A stretch of 64,000 nt of DNA from positions 868,001 to 932,000 of the forward strand of contig NZ_CP125854.1 in assembly GCF_030169785.1 (NCBI RefSeq), given 5' to 3'. This document shows, piece by piece, positions 34,407-43,613 of this stretch. This DNA comes from Bdellovibrio sp. 22V (lineage in GTDB: Bacteria > Bdellovibrionota > Bdellovibrionia > Bdellovibrionales > Bdellovibrionaceae). The notes below the pieces were generated by a model that did no database searches, was not told the origin of the DNA, and saw only the letters and a program-made list of their open reading frames with translations. Positions within the stretch are counted from its first letter, which is position 1. Each line of letters opens with the position of its first letter. The position numbers were made by a program, and so were the translations under genes.

Positions 34407-36721
34407 AATCCGCTTGGCACTTTCGCCGAATCAAAAATCAATTCAACTTGGCTTGGATCATTTTCCCGATAAGCATTCAAGTCTTCCAGTGTTTTTTGAT
34501 CGAGCAAAACTTTCTGAGTGTTTTCCGGCCATGCAAAATCATCCGCTGGGAAGCGCGTGCCGATTTTTTTCATGAACTGAGTCCAGACCGGCACAGCGCC
34601 GTTGGAGCCCGTTAACTTGTGCGGCAGATTATTATCATATCCCACCCAAACAACTGTTGTAAGGTAAGGCGTGAAGCCGGCAAACCAGGCATCTTTATTG
34701 TCACTCGTCGTTCCTGTTTTTCCCGCAGCGGGATGAAAGAAACCATTCAGAGTGATGGAGCGTGCCGTTCCCGAAAGAACTGTCTGCTTCATCATGCCCA
34801 CTAAACTTGCCACAGCTGCGGCATCGACCGTGTTCGTAGGTTTTGGATCGTGAACAAAAACTTCTTGCCCATCACTGTTCAGCGCGCGGCGGATGAACGA
34901 GATGCCTTGCTTTTCACCCATGCGTGCGAGTGTCATATAGCTTTGCAAAACTTCGCGCGGATACATTTCAAAGGCACCTAAAGTCATCGCGGGAAAAGAT
35001 TTAAGAGCGGAAGTAACGCCCATCTCATGCGTGACATCGATCACATTGCCTAAACCCACAGCGATTCCCAATGAAGCTGTCGCCGCGTTCAAAGAGTTTT
35101 TTAAAGCATAAAACATCGGCACAGTGCCATAGTACTTTTTGCCGTAGTTATCCGGCGACCAGGCTTGGCGCTCGTATTTGTAAGTGAATTTTTCGTCATT
35201 CAAGAGAGTGATCGGCGTATAGGGATGGCCCTCGTCCGTATCGTTTAAAAGAGCCGTCAGATACACAAACGGCTTCATGATCGAACCTACCTGGCGGTGG
35301 CCATCAATCGCGCGATTGAACTGAGTCATGCGATAGTTGCGGCCTCCGACAACGACACTGACCAGGCCTGTTTTGTTATTGCCAACCAGAATGCTGCCTT
35401 CAAGGCTGTTGTTCTTTTCTTTCAGGCCTTTGATGTATTTGTTGTTTTTTTCCAGATTGTCGAGATGATTGCGAAGGGCTTCCTGCGCGACATCTTGCGC
35501 TTCAAGATCCAAAGCGGTGTAAATTTTTAGTCCATCCGGGCTCAGGCCTTGCGTCTGTAGCTGTTTTCTGACGGCGTCGAGATAATAAGGAGCCGTTTCA
35601 ACGGCCAGCGTGCGCGGCTCATTCGGAAGTGGTGTGCGATCAGCGTCAGTAAACTCCTCAGGAGAGATGTAGTTTAAACCTTGCATCTTTTCGAGAACTA
35701 GGTGGCGGCGGCGTTCGGCATTCACAGGCTTGCGGAAAGGATTGTAAAGACCGGGACTGTTGACAATCGCTGCCATCAAAGAGCATTCGCTCAGATTGAG
35801 GTCGGAAATTTCTTTTCCGAAATAGTAGCGTGATGCCGATCCATAACCGCGCACTTGAAACGCTCCGTTTTGCCCCATATAGATCACGTTCAAATAGGTT
35901 TCCAGAATTTCGTCTTTACTGAAACGCGACTCCAAAAGAATCGACATCACAAATTCCTGGAACTTTCTTTTGATCGTGCGTTCACTTGTCAGGAAGTAGT
36001 TTTTCACAAGCTGTTGTGTGATCGTACTTCCCCCTTGAGCGCGGCGGCCTTTGGTTATGTTTTTTACCAAGGCGCGGAAGATGCCTTTAAGGCTGACTCC
36101 GCTATGTTCAAGGAATTGCGCATCTTCGATCGCCATGATCGCGTTCAAACACATGGGCGGAACTTCTCCCAATGTGACGGTTCTTTGCATCAAAGGTTCG
36201 TTTCCGATGTACTGAGCAAGAAGAGGCGCTTCACTGAGAGCTTCACTGACCTCAACAAAAGGGGCTCCCTTAAAAATTTGTGAAACGACGTGGTCCTTTT
36301 GCAAAACCAAGATTTGGATACTTTCATCTACTTTTTGCGTTGGTGTGTCTTGCGTGACCCAGCCAATACATGACTCTTGAAGATCGTTCAGACCGATTTG
36401 AAGTCGCGCAGCACACTGATCGCGGTCCGCAACGAAATAGTCGCCCGCCAACAAACGCTGATCATAATTGCGACGACGATAATTTTGGCGCAGAAGCTGC
36501 TTCTCGACGTCACTCACTTGCAGAGTGCTTTTTGTATAAAAAGTGGGCGGAGCCGCATAGAATTCGGTCGGCACAATGAACTTTTTCGACTCTAATTTTT
36601 CGGTCAGTTCTTTTTCCAACGCGAAGTAAGAGTAAGTGGCAAAGCCAATCCCCGAGATGATTACAAGCGTCACAAGGATTGTAAAAGCAATTAAAATAGT
36701 CTTTAATCGAGGTCGCAACAT
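34403..36721 (-). CDS. class A penicillin-binding protein (PBP1b-like)
   Basis: A 772-residue bifunctional peptidoglycan synthase. One N-terminal membrane helix (ILIAFTILVTLVIISGIGFA) is followed by a UB2H-like region (about 60-160), a GT51 glycosyltransferase (AIEDAQFLEHSGV with catalytic Glu, GGSTITQQLVKNYFL) and a transpeptidase with all three motifs: SxxK in GSIMKPFVYL, SxN in KNSLNAAT, and KTGTT. It polymerises and crosslinks murein in the periplasm. The UB2H-type segment makes it resemble PBP1b, which is regulated by outer-membrane lipoproteins in enterics. Confidence 0.93.
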   Translation of the reverse strand: MLRPRLKTILIAFTILVTLVIISGIGFATYSYFALEKELTEKLESKKFIVPTEFYAAPPTFYTKSTLQVSDVEKQLLRQNYRRRNYDQRLLAGDYFVADRDQCAARLQIGLNDLQESCIGWVTQDTPTQKVDESIQILVLQKDHVVSQIFKGAPFVEVSEALSEAPLLAQYIGNEPLMQRTVTLGEVPPMCLNAIMAIEDAQFLEHSGVSLKGIFRALVKNITKGRRAQGGSTITQQLVKNYFLTSERTIKRKFQEFVMSILLESRFSKDEILETYLNVIYMGQNGAFQVRGYGSASRYYFGKEISDLNLSECSLMAAIVNSPGLYNPFRKPVNAERRRHLVLEKMQGLNYISPEEFTDADRTPLPNEPRTLAVETAPYYLDAVRKQLQTQGLSPDGLKIYTALDLEAQDVAQEALRNHLDNLEKNNKYIKGLKEKNNSLEGSILVGNNKTGLVSVVVGGRNYRMTQFNRAIDGHRQVGSIMKPFVYLTALLNDTDEGHPYTPITLLNDEKFTYKYERQAWSPDNYGKKYYGTVPMFYALKNSLNAATASLGIAVGLGNVIDVTHEMGVTSALKSFPAMTLGAFEMYPREVLQSYMTLARMGEKQGISFIRRALNSDGQEVFVHDPKPTNTVDAAAVASLVGMMKQTVLSGTARSITLNGFFHPAAGKTGTTSDNKDAWFAGFTPYLTTVVWVGYDNNLPHKLTGSNGAVPVWTQFMKKIGTRFPADDFAWPENTQKVLLDQKTLEDLNAYRENDPSQVELIFDSAKVPSGF

Positions 36722-36803
36722 AGTGACAGAGTAGTACGAAATTCTCTCTGAAGCAAATGAGCCTCTTCAATGTTTCTCGCTCATTTGGATGAAAGGATTG
36801 TTT

Positions 36804-37439
36804 GTGGCTAAGAAGAAAGCTTCTGCAAAAAAAGCCAATGTAAAAAAGGTCGTTAAAAAGGCCGTGAAATCTAAAGCAGCAAAGCCCGCTGCAAAGAAAA
36901 CCGCAAAAAAGGTAACTAAGAAATCAGCTCCCGCAAAGAAGGCTACAGCAAAGTCTTCCGCAAAGAAGACGGCTTCCAAAGTCTCTTCTAAAAAGGTGAC
37001 GAAGTCGGTTCCTAAAAAATCCGTCGCGAAGAAAGCTGCCGTGCAAAAAACCGTGGCGAAGAAAGCGACTGCTCCTAAAGTGGCAGCGGCTCCGGCGCAT
37101 TTGCTTAAATCGACAGCTCCGCAGAAAAAGTTGGATTTAAGTCAGTTTGTGACTCCTTTGGATGATCGGTTGATCGTGCAAATTTCGGGAGCAGAAAAAA
37201 TGACAGCCGGTGGACTTTATATTCCAGACACTGTGGCTGACACTTCCGGAAATTTGGAAGGTTATGTCGTGGCTGTGGGCCGTGGTCATATGGGCAAGAA
37301 GGGCCATGTTCGTCCCATGGATGTGCAAGTCGGCGACCGCGTTGTTTTCTCTGAATACGCGGGTTCAAAAATTAAAATTCAAAACGAAGACCTCATCATT
37401 TTGCGTGAAGCAGATGTGATGGGCGTGGTCGCAAAATAA
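36804..37439 (+). CDS. histone-H1-like basic tail fused to a GroES (Cpn10) domain
   Basis: The likely start is GTG 36804, which has AAGGA six bases upstream; an in-frame ATG at 36789 has none. The product has 211 residues. Residues 1 to about 100 are almost only Lys, Ala, Ser, Val and Pro in KKxxAKK repeats, like bacterial histone H1-like proteins (Hc1, AlgP C-termini). Residues about 113-211 are a complete Cpn10 domain: VTPLDDRLIV, a mobile loop (KMTAGGLYIPDTV), VVAVGRGHMG, VGDRVVFSEYAGSKIK and EDLIILREADVMGVV. It may be a co-chaperonin with a nucleic-acid-binding tail. There is no groEL in the window. The porin-like gene follows 10 bases later. Confidence 0.9.
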   Translation: MAKKKASAKKANVKKVVKKAVKSKAAKPAAKKTAKKVTKKSAPAKKATAKSSAKKTASKVSSKKVTKSVPKKSVAKKAAVQKTVAKKATAPKVAAAPAHLLKSTAPQKKLDLSQFVTPLDDRLIVQISGAEKMTAGGLYIPDTVADTSGNLEGYVVAVGRGHMGKKGHVRPMDVQVGDRVVFSEYAGSKIKIQNEDLIILREADVMGVVAK

Positions 37440-37449
37440 AGGAATGAAA

Positions 37450-38880
37450 ATGTTGAAAAAGAATTTCTTGAAAGCCTTGGGTCTTTCAGTGGCACTTTTG
37501 TCCACAACGGCCAATGCCATGTCTTTGGATTGGAACGGTGGGTACCGTTTTGAATGGACTGAAGTGGATAAGCCTTCTTTGGGTTCTCCTTCCGAGCGTA
37601 AAGCGTATGGTTTGAACTATCTTTATTTGAGTCCGAAAATCATCGCGGCTGATGGTGTAAACATCATCTCCCGTTTTGATATCATGAGCAGCAGCAATGC
37701 AAATCCTGATTATCAAAACTCACAACTTGGTGAGATCTGGGGATTGAATCAAAATACATCTGCAGCAACTTCAACCAACCAAGGTTCTGTCGCTGTGAGA
37801 ACAAGTCAATTGTACTTGAACGTAAATCAAGAGTACGGTGCTTTGATCGTAGGTCGCGCGCCATTTGATTTCGGTTTGGGCATGACTTACAGCTCTGGCA
37901 AAGGCGCTTTCGATCACTGGTATGACACTCGTGATATGGTTGCTTACAAAGTTGTGATCGGTGACTGGTTCATTATGCCAATGATTGGCCGCAAAGCGAG
38001 CACAAACGGTTACGGCCAAGGCGGAACAATCAGTACTTTGGGGGCGCAACTTCAGTATGAAAGTGTAGAGAATAAATCTTTGCTCGGCGTTTTCATGGAA
38101 CAAGTAAAAGGTTCGCAAGGATCTCTTGGTTATGATGCTGGTCAAATCGCGGCTTTTGGTGGCACAGCGGTTGGCTCTGATATGAGCATCCAAAGAACAA
38201 ACTTTGTTTTGGGTCGCGGATTTGATTCCTTCGGATTCAAGTTGGAAGCTGGTTTCCAAACAGGTGAAACAGGTGTGACAACGGCGAGCGGTAGCAACGT
38301 GAGCGTAAATGGTTACGGTATTGCTGCGGAACTTTATTTCCCACGTGCAGAATCTAAATGGGATTGGACTTTGAAAGCCGGTATGGCGACAGGCGATGAC
38401 TCTGGATCTTCTGAGTTCAGCGGTTATGCTTTCAACCGCAACTACGATGTCGGTATGTTGCTTTTCAATCACCGTCTTGGAAACAAAGACTTCTTGAACA
38501 CTAACGTTTATCGCACGGGAGTTGATCCGGTTGTTGCTGGCAATGGTGGAATTGAAGATGTTGGAAATTCTGCGGATGATGAATATCTCAGCAACGCTTT
38601 CTATCTTGCACCGTCCGTAGGTTATGCATGGAACGAGAAAGTCGATGTTCGCAATACACTCGTTTATGCACAAATGATGAACTCCGCAAAAAACTCTGTT
38701 GATTCTGCAAAAGATCTAGGCCTAGAATGGGATATCGAGGTGATTTACAAACCGATCGAAAGAATTCAGTGGGTGAATCAACTTGGTCTTCTCTTCCCTG
38801 GTTCTGCTTGGAAAGACGGCAGCCAGTTTGAGAATAGTTTTACTTTTGGATTTGCATCTAAAGCCGCCATCAGCTTTTGA
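37450..38880 (+). CDS. porin-like outer-membrane protein
   Basis: Start at 37450 because AAAGGA lies six bases ahead (the ATG at 37444 touches the ribosome site). The product has 476 residues with signal peptide (LGLSVALLSTTANAM). The mature chain is full of alternating amphipathic strands, with aromatic girdles and a final strand FTFGFASKAAISF ending in Phe, as for beta-barrel porins. The barrel could have about 16-18 strands. It may be a major porin; the ligand is unknown. It is followed by a very strong terminator. Confidence 0.85.
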   Translation: MLKKNFLKALGLSVALLSTTANAMSLDWNGGYRFEWTEVDKPSLGSPSERKAYGLNYLYLSPKIIAADGVNIISRFDIMSSSNANPDYQNSQLGEIWGLNQNTSAATSTNQGSVAVRTSQLYLNVNQEYGALIVGRAPFDFGLGMTYSSGKGAFDHWYDTRDMVAYKVVIGDWFIMPMIGRKASTNGYGQGGTISTLGAQLQYESVENKSLLGVFMEQVKGSQGSLGYDAGQIAAFGGTAVGSDMSIQRTNFVLGRGFDSFGFKLEAGFQTGETGVTTASGSNVSVNGYGIAAELYFPRAESKWDWTLKAGMATGDDSGSSEFSGYAFNRNYDVGMLLFNHRLGNKDFLNTNVYRTGVDPVVAGNGGIEDVGNSADDEYLSNAFYLAPSVGYAWNEKVDVRNTLVYAQMMNSAKNSVDSAKDLGLEWDIEVIYKPIERIQWVNQLGLLFPGSAWKDGSQFENSFTFGFASKAAISF

Positions 38881-39229
38881 TTACAGCGCGATTGCAACTT
38901 GTACGACAGCTTGATGACTACTTGAAACATCTTGTTTGGTGGTGAGCAGGGCCCCGGGGGGAAACCCCCGGGGATTTTTTTTGCCTTTTCCGTGGATTAT
39001 GGTTTCTAGCGACGGATTTGCTAGAATTCACAAACCATTTTCAATCAAAAAAATCCGCCGTGTGCCGCGCATTTTAAGTTGTGGATTGCCATAGTGTTTT
39101 GTGTGGCTTTCGCTTGTTTTTTGTAAATCGTTAGGGGGGCTTTCGCTTTCTTTACCTTCGTTCGGTGAGGTGGCTAAAGTATTTTTTGGCATGAGGCCTT
39201 ACTGAATATTTTTAGAAGGAGTTTTTGCG
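38881..39229. other. 349-base intergenic region
   Basis: It holds the strong terminator at 38952-38981 and then A/T-rich sequence with no open frame of size and no recognisable promoter apart from T-rich tracts near 39120-39215. TAGAAGGAG before 39230 is the ribosome site of the next gene. Confidence 0.6.
38952..38981 (+). terminator. strong intrinsic terminator
   Basis: CCCCGGGGG, tetraloop GAAA, CCCCCGGGG, then A and eight T: a perfect 9-bp all-GC stem, 71 bases after the porin gene. Confidence 0.93.
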
Positions 39230-39601
39230 ATGAAGAAGATCGTTTTTGTTTTGATGACTTTGATGCTTTTTGGTGTGAATGCGCACGCTTGGGAAGAAGT
39301 GGCTTATGAGATTATTTATGCGGAGGATACGACTTATCGGGATATCAGTCTGCGCAATAGTTCTGAGAAAGAGTACTCCGAAGTGAAAGTGCAGTTTATG
39401 AGTGAGGGTGTGCGGCTGCAAAGAGTGGAGTTGATTACGGATCGTATGCGTTCGATTCCTGTTTGGCATCTTGAGGGTGATTATAAGTATGGAGATGTTG
39501 CGACGGATACATTTGAAAAAACCAAGATTCGCGCGATGCGCTTTTATGTGACGACTTTGGAGCCGTTGGATTCGGTTCGTTTGGTTGTCTTTCTTCAATA
39601 A
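39230..39601 (+). CDS. small secreted protein of unknown function
   Basis: A 123-residue protein with signal peptide (MTLMLFGVNAHAW) and AGGAG eight bases ahead of the ATG. The mature part is beta-rich and charged (DISLRNSSEKEYSEVKVQF), like small periplasmic proteins. No family is recognised. It ends in a terminator at 39647. Confidence 0.75.
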   Translation: MKKIVFVLMTLMLFGVNAHAWEEVAYEIIYAEDTTYRDISLRNSSEKEYSEVKVQFMSEGVRLQRVELITDRMRSIPVWHLEGDYKYGDVATDTFEKTKIRAMRFYVTTLEPLDSVRLVVFLQ

Positions 39602-39646
39602 TTTTTCTCTGTGAACCTCCGTCGAGGCACAGCCTTGAGAAAATAA

Positions 39647-39669
39647 AAAGGGCCCGTCATGGGCCCTTT
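39647..39669. terminator. bidirectional terminator
   Basis: AAAGGGCCC (39647-39655), loop GTCAT, GGGCCCTTT (39661-39669). It serves both the small secreted gene and the converging 452-residue gene. Confidence 0.85.
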
Positions 39670-39702
39670 GGAGGATCGATTCTAATTAACTGTCGCTTCT
39701 GA

Positions 39703-41067
39703 TTACTGACCGCGGATTTGTTGTCTCATTCTCAAAGATTCTTGAGAGATTGGCGACACTGTTCCGAAGCTGACTCCTGTGTTTTGTGTCGGAATCTGCA
39801 CTGGCACCAACACTGTTTGTGTTTGTGTGCCTGGCATTGTTGTCGTCAAATTCGCACCCGTTCTTGTTGAGATGGGGTTTGGTTGTGTGATTACACCAGG
39901 AGCTCCTGAAGTACGACCTGGGTTTTGCAAGCGTGGCAAGAGGTTCACGCCAGGTACGCCCGGAGTTGTCGTCACGCCATTCAAGAGGCCGTTGCTGTTA
40001 TTGCCAGAGATTGCGCTCATCAAGCTTGAATTGAACTCTTGCAAGAACTTATTGTACTGGTTGTACAACTCTGGAGTGATTGTATTGTTACCTTGAGCTT
40101 CACGCAGAGCTTGGTTTGTCGAGTAACCCATTGTGTTCCAAAGATCGTGGAACTCAGAGTTTCTTACCAAAGTCTCTTGGCCCAGGTACAAACCTTCCGG
40201 TGTTCCTTTTTGTGCTTCAGACTGAGCTTTTGTTTGCTGAACTTGTGCAGCTTCCTGTTTCAAAATCATTGTCTCTGCAACGATCAGGCGTTGTCTAATC
40301 GGCTCAAACTTCGCCGGCATTTCGCGGATCAAGTCTTCGATCACGAAAAGTGTTTTGTTGATCATTTCATCAGTGTTAGCGAAAGCATCGTCTGAATTTT
40401 CAAACGCCTGCCAAGAAGACATGTTTGTTGAAGCTCTTCTTGCGCGGGCAGAGATACGGCGAGCATCAGAAATTTGGCTCAAGATGCGGTTTTCAATCTC
40501 AGCGCGGTAGAATTGCAACGCTTCGTTTGTTTCGATCTTGCTTGCCGATTTATCTTTCAAAAGCGCGATGAATTTTGTTTTGTAGCAATCCAAAGCCTCT
40601 GTTTTGTCGGTTGGTCTTGCGCAAGCTTTTTTGATTCTGTCGAATGGATTCTTTTTCTCGACAACTTTTTCCTCAACGACTTCGTCAGCGTCTTCTTCTT
40701 TTGCTTCCGCTTTCGGTTTGCCTTTGGAAAGAGCTTTTAAAAGCTCTACGTTCATCGCATCGATGTCTTCTTTGTTTTTAATGCTCAAAGGAATCGTGTC
40801 GTAACCACAGTTTTCACACACTTTACCTTCAGTCATTTTCTTTGGAACAATCGCAAGGACTGAGCTTTCACCATTATTAATGTATTTAACTGGCAACACG
40901 CCTTCAACGGTCGCTACTTTGCTTTCTACAAGATCGCCGCTTGTGGAAGCGAAATCCGCGGAAGCAATTCCAGCTTGATGAGAGTTGAAAGATACATTGA
41001 AACCAAGAACAGCGAGCAGGGCTCCTGTCATGACCCACTTTTTATTGGGGTAAGTGAAAGTTTTCAT
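39703..41067 (-). CDS. exported/membrane-anchored protein with coiled coil and repeat-rich tail
   Basis: The start at 41067 follows AGGAGGACTT and gives 454 residues. Near the N-terminus is a signal/anchor (VMTGALLAVLGFNVSF). A CENCG motif (about residue 80) looks like a two-Cys metal site. A charged stretch (AEAKEEDADEVVEEKVVEKK) leads to helical, coiled-coil-like regions (about 150-290), and the C-terminus is rich in Thr, Pro, Gly and Gln (TTPGVPG, TTTMPGTQTQTVLVPVQ). I recognise no domain. It could be a cell-envelope structural protein. Confidence 0.75.
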   Translation of the reverse strand: MKTFTYPNKKWVMTGALLAVLGFNVSFNSHQAGIASADFASTSGDLVESKVATVEGVLPVKYINNGESSVLAIVPKKMTEGKVCENCGYDTIPLSIKNKEDIDAMNVELLKALSKGKPKAEAKEEDADEVVEEKVVEKKNPFDRIKKACARPTDKTEALDCYKTKFIALLKDKSASKIETNEALQFYRAEIENRILSQISDARRISARARRASTNMSSWQAFENSDDAFANTDEMINKTLFVIEDLIREMPAKFEPIRQRLIVAETMILKQEAAQVQQTKAQSEAQKGTPEGLYLGQETLVRNSEFHDLWNTMGYSTNQALREAQGNNTITPELYNQYNKFLQEFNSSLMSAISGNNSNGLLNGVTTTPGVPGVNLLPRLQNPGRTSGAPGVITQPNPISTRTGANLTTTMPGTQTQTVLVPVQIPTQNTGVSFGTVSPISQESLRMRQQIRGQ

Positions 41068-41384
41068 AAGTCCTCCTATTGTTAGGATCATCCCGACCCT
41101 TTTATCTAGAGGTATGTAAAGCGAGGGCCGGGCCAGCGGGCGAGGGTCCCCGAAATGGGAGTAAGTGGGTGAAATGCCTAAAGGTTCTCATGTTGAGAAA
41201 AGCGGCGTTCGGGGCGAGGGTCTGTCGAACTTCTGGTGTCTCCCTGTGAGATTGCGAAAAAAGAGTGTGATCTTAGGGGGTTAGAGTTGTCGATGCGGGT
41301 TTTGATAAAAACCTGCGAAAACGCCCAATTTGGTCACAAAAAAGGCGCCTTGCTAAATACGCCTCTTTCCTCCATAAACGTGCC
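41068..41384. other. 317-base intergenic region with direct repeats and a 36-codon ORF
   Basis: The sequence GGGCGAGGGTC occurs at 41138-41148 and 41212-41222, with a related GCGAGGG at 41121-41127. An open frame 41174-41284 encodes 36 residues (starts MPKGSHVEKSG), with only a weak ribosome site. A hairpin-like GCGGGTTTT-GAT-AAAAACCTGC lies at 41295-41316. No known riboswitch class is recognised. Confidence 0.45.
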
Positions 41385-42584
41385 ATGAAGTTTCATTTCC
41401 CGCGAAGCCCTAAGCCTGATCACATTGCTGAATCCGATTGGAACAATTGGACGTGGCAGCTTCGTCATTCTTTGAAAACTCAAGCCGATTTCGAAAAGCA
41501 TTTTATTCTGAGTGCTGATGAAAAAGCCGCCTTCCAAGGAGGTAAAGAGCTTTTCAACATCCGCACGACACCTTACTACGCCAGCCTCGCGGGCGAGGGC
41601 GGGGAGTCCTTGCGCCAGATTTTGATGCCACATCGTTTTGAAATCGAAGAAGGTTCGCAACAGATGTTGGACCCTTTGGGAGAAAGAAAAAACAATCCGG
41701 CTCCTCGCCTGATCCATCGCTATTCCGATCGCGTGCTCTTTTTGATCACGGATATTTGCAGTGTTTACTGCCGCTTTTGCACACGCAAACATTTTACGGG
41801 GCAAGAGCAAGCCTTCATTCGCAACGAAGAGTACGAACAAGCTCTGAAGTACATTCAAACACATCCTGGAATTCGTGAAGTCATTCTTTCCGGCGGCGAT
41901 CCGCTGACGGTGAGTGATGCGCAGTTAGACCGCGTCTTGGGTGACTTGCGCCGAATTGAGCACATTGAGATTATTCGCATCGGCACGCGCATGCCTGTTG
42001 TGTGTCCAATGCGTGTGACCGATGATTTGGTGAAGATCCTGAAAAAACACAAACCGGTATTCTTAATGTCGCACTTCAATCATCCGCGCGAATTGACGGC
42101 GGAGGCTGTTGAAGCTCTGGAAAGATTCGTGGATAACGGCGTGCCTGTGATGAATCAGATGGTTCTTCTGAACGGCATCAACAATCATCCGGCGATCGTG
42201 CAGGCCTTGAGCCGTCGTTTGCTTTATCTTCGTGTGAAACCATACTACATGTTCCAGTGTGATCCTTCTATTGGAACGGATCACTTGCGCACGTCTGTTG
42301 AAGATTCCTTAGCGATTCAAAAAGAATTGTGGGGTCATCTCTCTGGCTTGGCGATGCCGAATCTTTCCGTCGACATTCCCAATGGCGGAGGCAAAACTTA
42401 TCTCGTTCCGAATTTTCAAACGGGACAAGAAGGATTGACTCGCTACTATGAAGGTTGGGATGGCGTGAAGGCCGAGTATGTCAGTCCTTCTCCCGAAAAA
42501 ATCAGAAAACCGGATGCCTCTGCATACGAAGCAGAGTGGTCCGCTCTCAAAGCATCGAAACAAACTGAAGTCCATAAGAGCTGA
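41385..42584 (+). CDS. KamA-family radical SAM aminomutase (lysine 2,3-aminomutase type)
   Basis: A 399-residue enzyme with the KamA architecture: N-terminal WNNWTWQLRHSLKT, radical SAM cluster CSVYCRFCTRKH, SGGDPLT, an IRIGTRMPVVCPMR strand, MSHFNHPRELT and the PLP-lysine region (DIPNGGGKTYLVPN). It isomerises L-lysine to beta-lysine, or a related amino acid, using S-adenosylmethionine, a 4Fe-4S cluster and PLP. The length is that of the bacterial KamA/EpmB/AblA group, and beta-lysine could serve as an osmolyte or for elongation factor P modification. No epmA or ablB gene is nearby. There is no clear ribosome site. Confidence 0.9.
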   Translation: MKFHFPRSPKPDHIAESDWNNWTWQLRHSLKTQADFEKHFILSADEKAAFQGGKELFNIRTTPYYASLAGEGGESLRQILMPHRFEIEEGSQQMLDPLGERKNNPAPRLIHRYSDRVLFLITDICSVYCRFCTRKHFTGQEQAFIRNEEYEQALKYIQTHPGIREVILSGGDPLTVSDAQLDRVLGDLRRIEHIEIIRIGTRMPVVCPMRVTDDLVKILKKHKPVFLMSHFNHPRELTAEAVEALERFVDNGVPVMNQMVLLNGINNHPAIVQALSRRLLYLRVKPYYMFQCDPSIGTDHLRTSVEDSLAIQKELWGHLSGLAMPNLSVDIPNGGGKTYLVPNFQTGQEGLTRYYEGWDGVKAEYVSPSPEKIRKPDASAYEAEWSALKASKQTEVHKS

Positions 42585-42735
42585 TTCAGAATAAGACGAC
42601 ACTCTGAAAAAAGAAAACTCGTCTATGTTTTCTGTTTCACCATGAGTCGAGAAATTCATTCTATGGTCGCGTGAAGTTCACTCTGCGATTCCCGAAAAGT
42701 TACTTAGTAGTATTGATGAGTCAACGGGGAAGACA

Positions 42736-43569
42736 ATGGGAATGAGAATAACGACAAATATCGCTGCATTGAATGCGCAACGAAACTTGATTGGGTCGCA
42801 ACGCCTTATCAACGATTCGATGGCAAAGCTGGCAAGTGGAAGTCGTATCAACAAAGCGGCCGATGATGCCGCAGGTTTAGCAATTTCAGAAAGATTAAAA
42901 GCGCAGATTCGTTCTGCGAATCAAGCGCAGCGAAATGCGAATGACGGTATTTCTTTGATTCAAACGGCGGAAGGCGGTTTGAATGAAATCGGAAATATCA
43001 TCGTGCGTTTGCGTGAGTTGGGTATCCAAGCCGCTTCCGATACTGTCGGAGAGACGGAAAGAGGCATGCTCAATAAAGAGGTCACGCAGCTCTCTGAAGA
43101 AATTCAGAGAATCGCGAAATCAACGACCTGGGGAACGACCAAACTTCTTGATGGTTCCGCTCCGACGTTTGATTTTCAAGTAGGCATTGGTAATGACGCT
43201 TTCGCGGATCGTATCAGTTTCGATGCGGGGAGCAGTGCTGCGACATTGGATGCGTTGGGCCTTGTGGGACTTGATTACTCCACGAAAGAAGGCGCGCAAG
43301 AAGCTCTTTCTAAACTCGATACGGCGCAAACGGCGGTCAGCGGAACGCGCGCGAATCTAGGGGCTTTGCAAAATCGTTTGACGTCAACGGTAGATAATCT
43401 TGGCGTGACGGCAGAGAATCTTTCCGCAGCGAACAGTCGTATTCGTGACACTGATATCGCAGCGGCCTCAAGCGAAATGACTCGAAATAATATTTTATTA
43501 CAGGCGGGAACGTCAGTTCTTGCTCAAGCAAATCAAGCAAACCAATTAGCGCTGAAGCTGATTGGCTGA
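42736..43569 (+). CDS. fliC: flagellin
   Basis: A 277-residue flagellin beginning MGMRITTNIAALNAQRNL. The conserved D0/D1 N-terminus (SRINKAADDAAGLAISE) and C-terminus (SSEMTRNNILLQAGTSVLAQAN) flank a short central region (about residues 140-205). It is secreted by the flagellar export apparatus and forms the filament. It stands alone, with a strong terminator after it. Bdellovibrio species are known to carry several flagellin genes and to sheathe their filament. Confidence 0.97.
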   Translation: MGMRITTNIAALNAQRNLIGSQRLINDSMAKLASGSRINKAADDAAGLAISERLKAQIRSANQAQRNANDGISLIQTAEGGLNEIGNIIVRLRELGIQAASDTVGETERGMLNKEVTQLSEEIQRIAKSTTWGTTKLLDGSAPTFDFQVGIGNDAFADRISFDAGSSAATLDALGLVGLDYSTKEGAQEALSKLDTAQTAVSGTRANLGALQNRLTSTVDNLGVTAENLSAANSRIRDTDIAAASSEMTRNNILLQAGTSVLAQANQANQLALKLIG

Positions 43570-43580
43570 TTCCTTCGTGA

Positions 43581-43613
43581 GGGTGGGCCTTCCCAGGCCC
43601 ATCCTATTTTTTA
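43581..43613. terminator. terminator after flagellin
   Basis: GGGTGGGCCT (43581-43590) pairs with AGGCCCATCC (43595-43604), with one G-U pair, followed by TATTTTTTA. It overlaps the 3' end of the converging gene at 43604. Confidence 0.88.

Noticed and set aside
37771-38673. 300-codon open frame antisense to the porin-like gene
   Set aside because: The plus-strand frame has signal peptide, ribosome site and barrel pattern; the antisense frame is Cys/His/Arg-rich and has no ribosome site.
41295-41316. Hairpin before the KamA-family gene as a lysine riboswitch
   Set aside because: Far too small and without conserved lysine-riboswitch elements.
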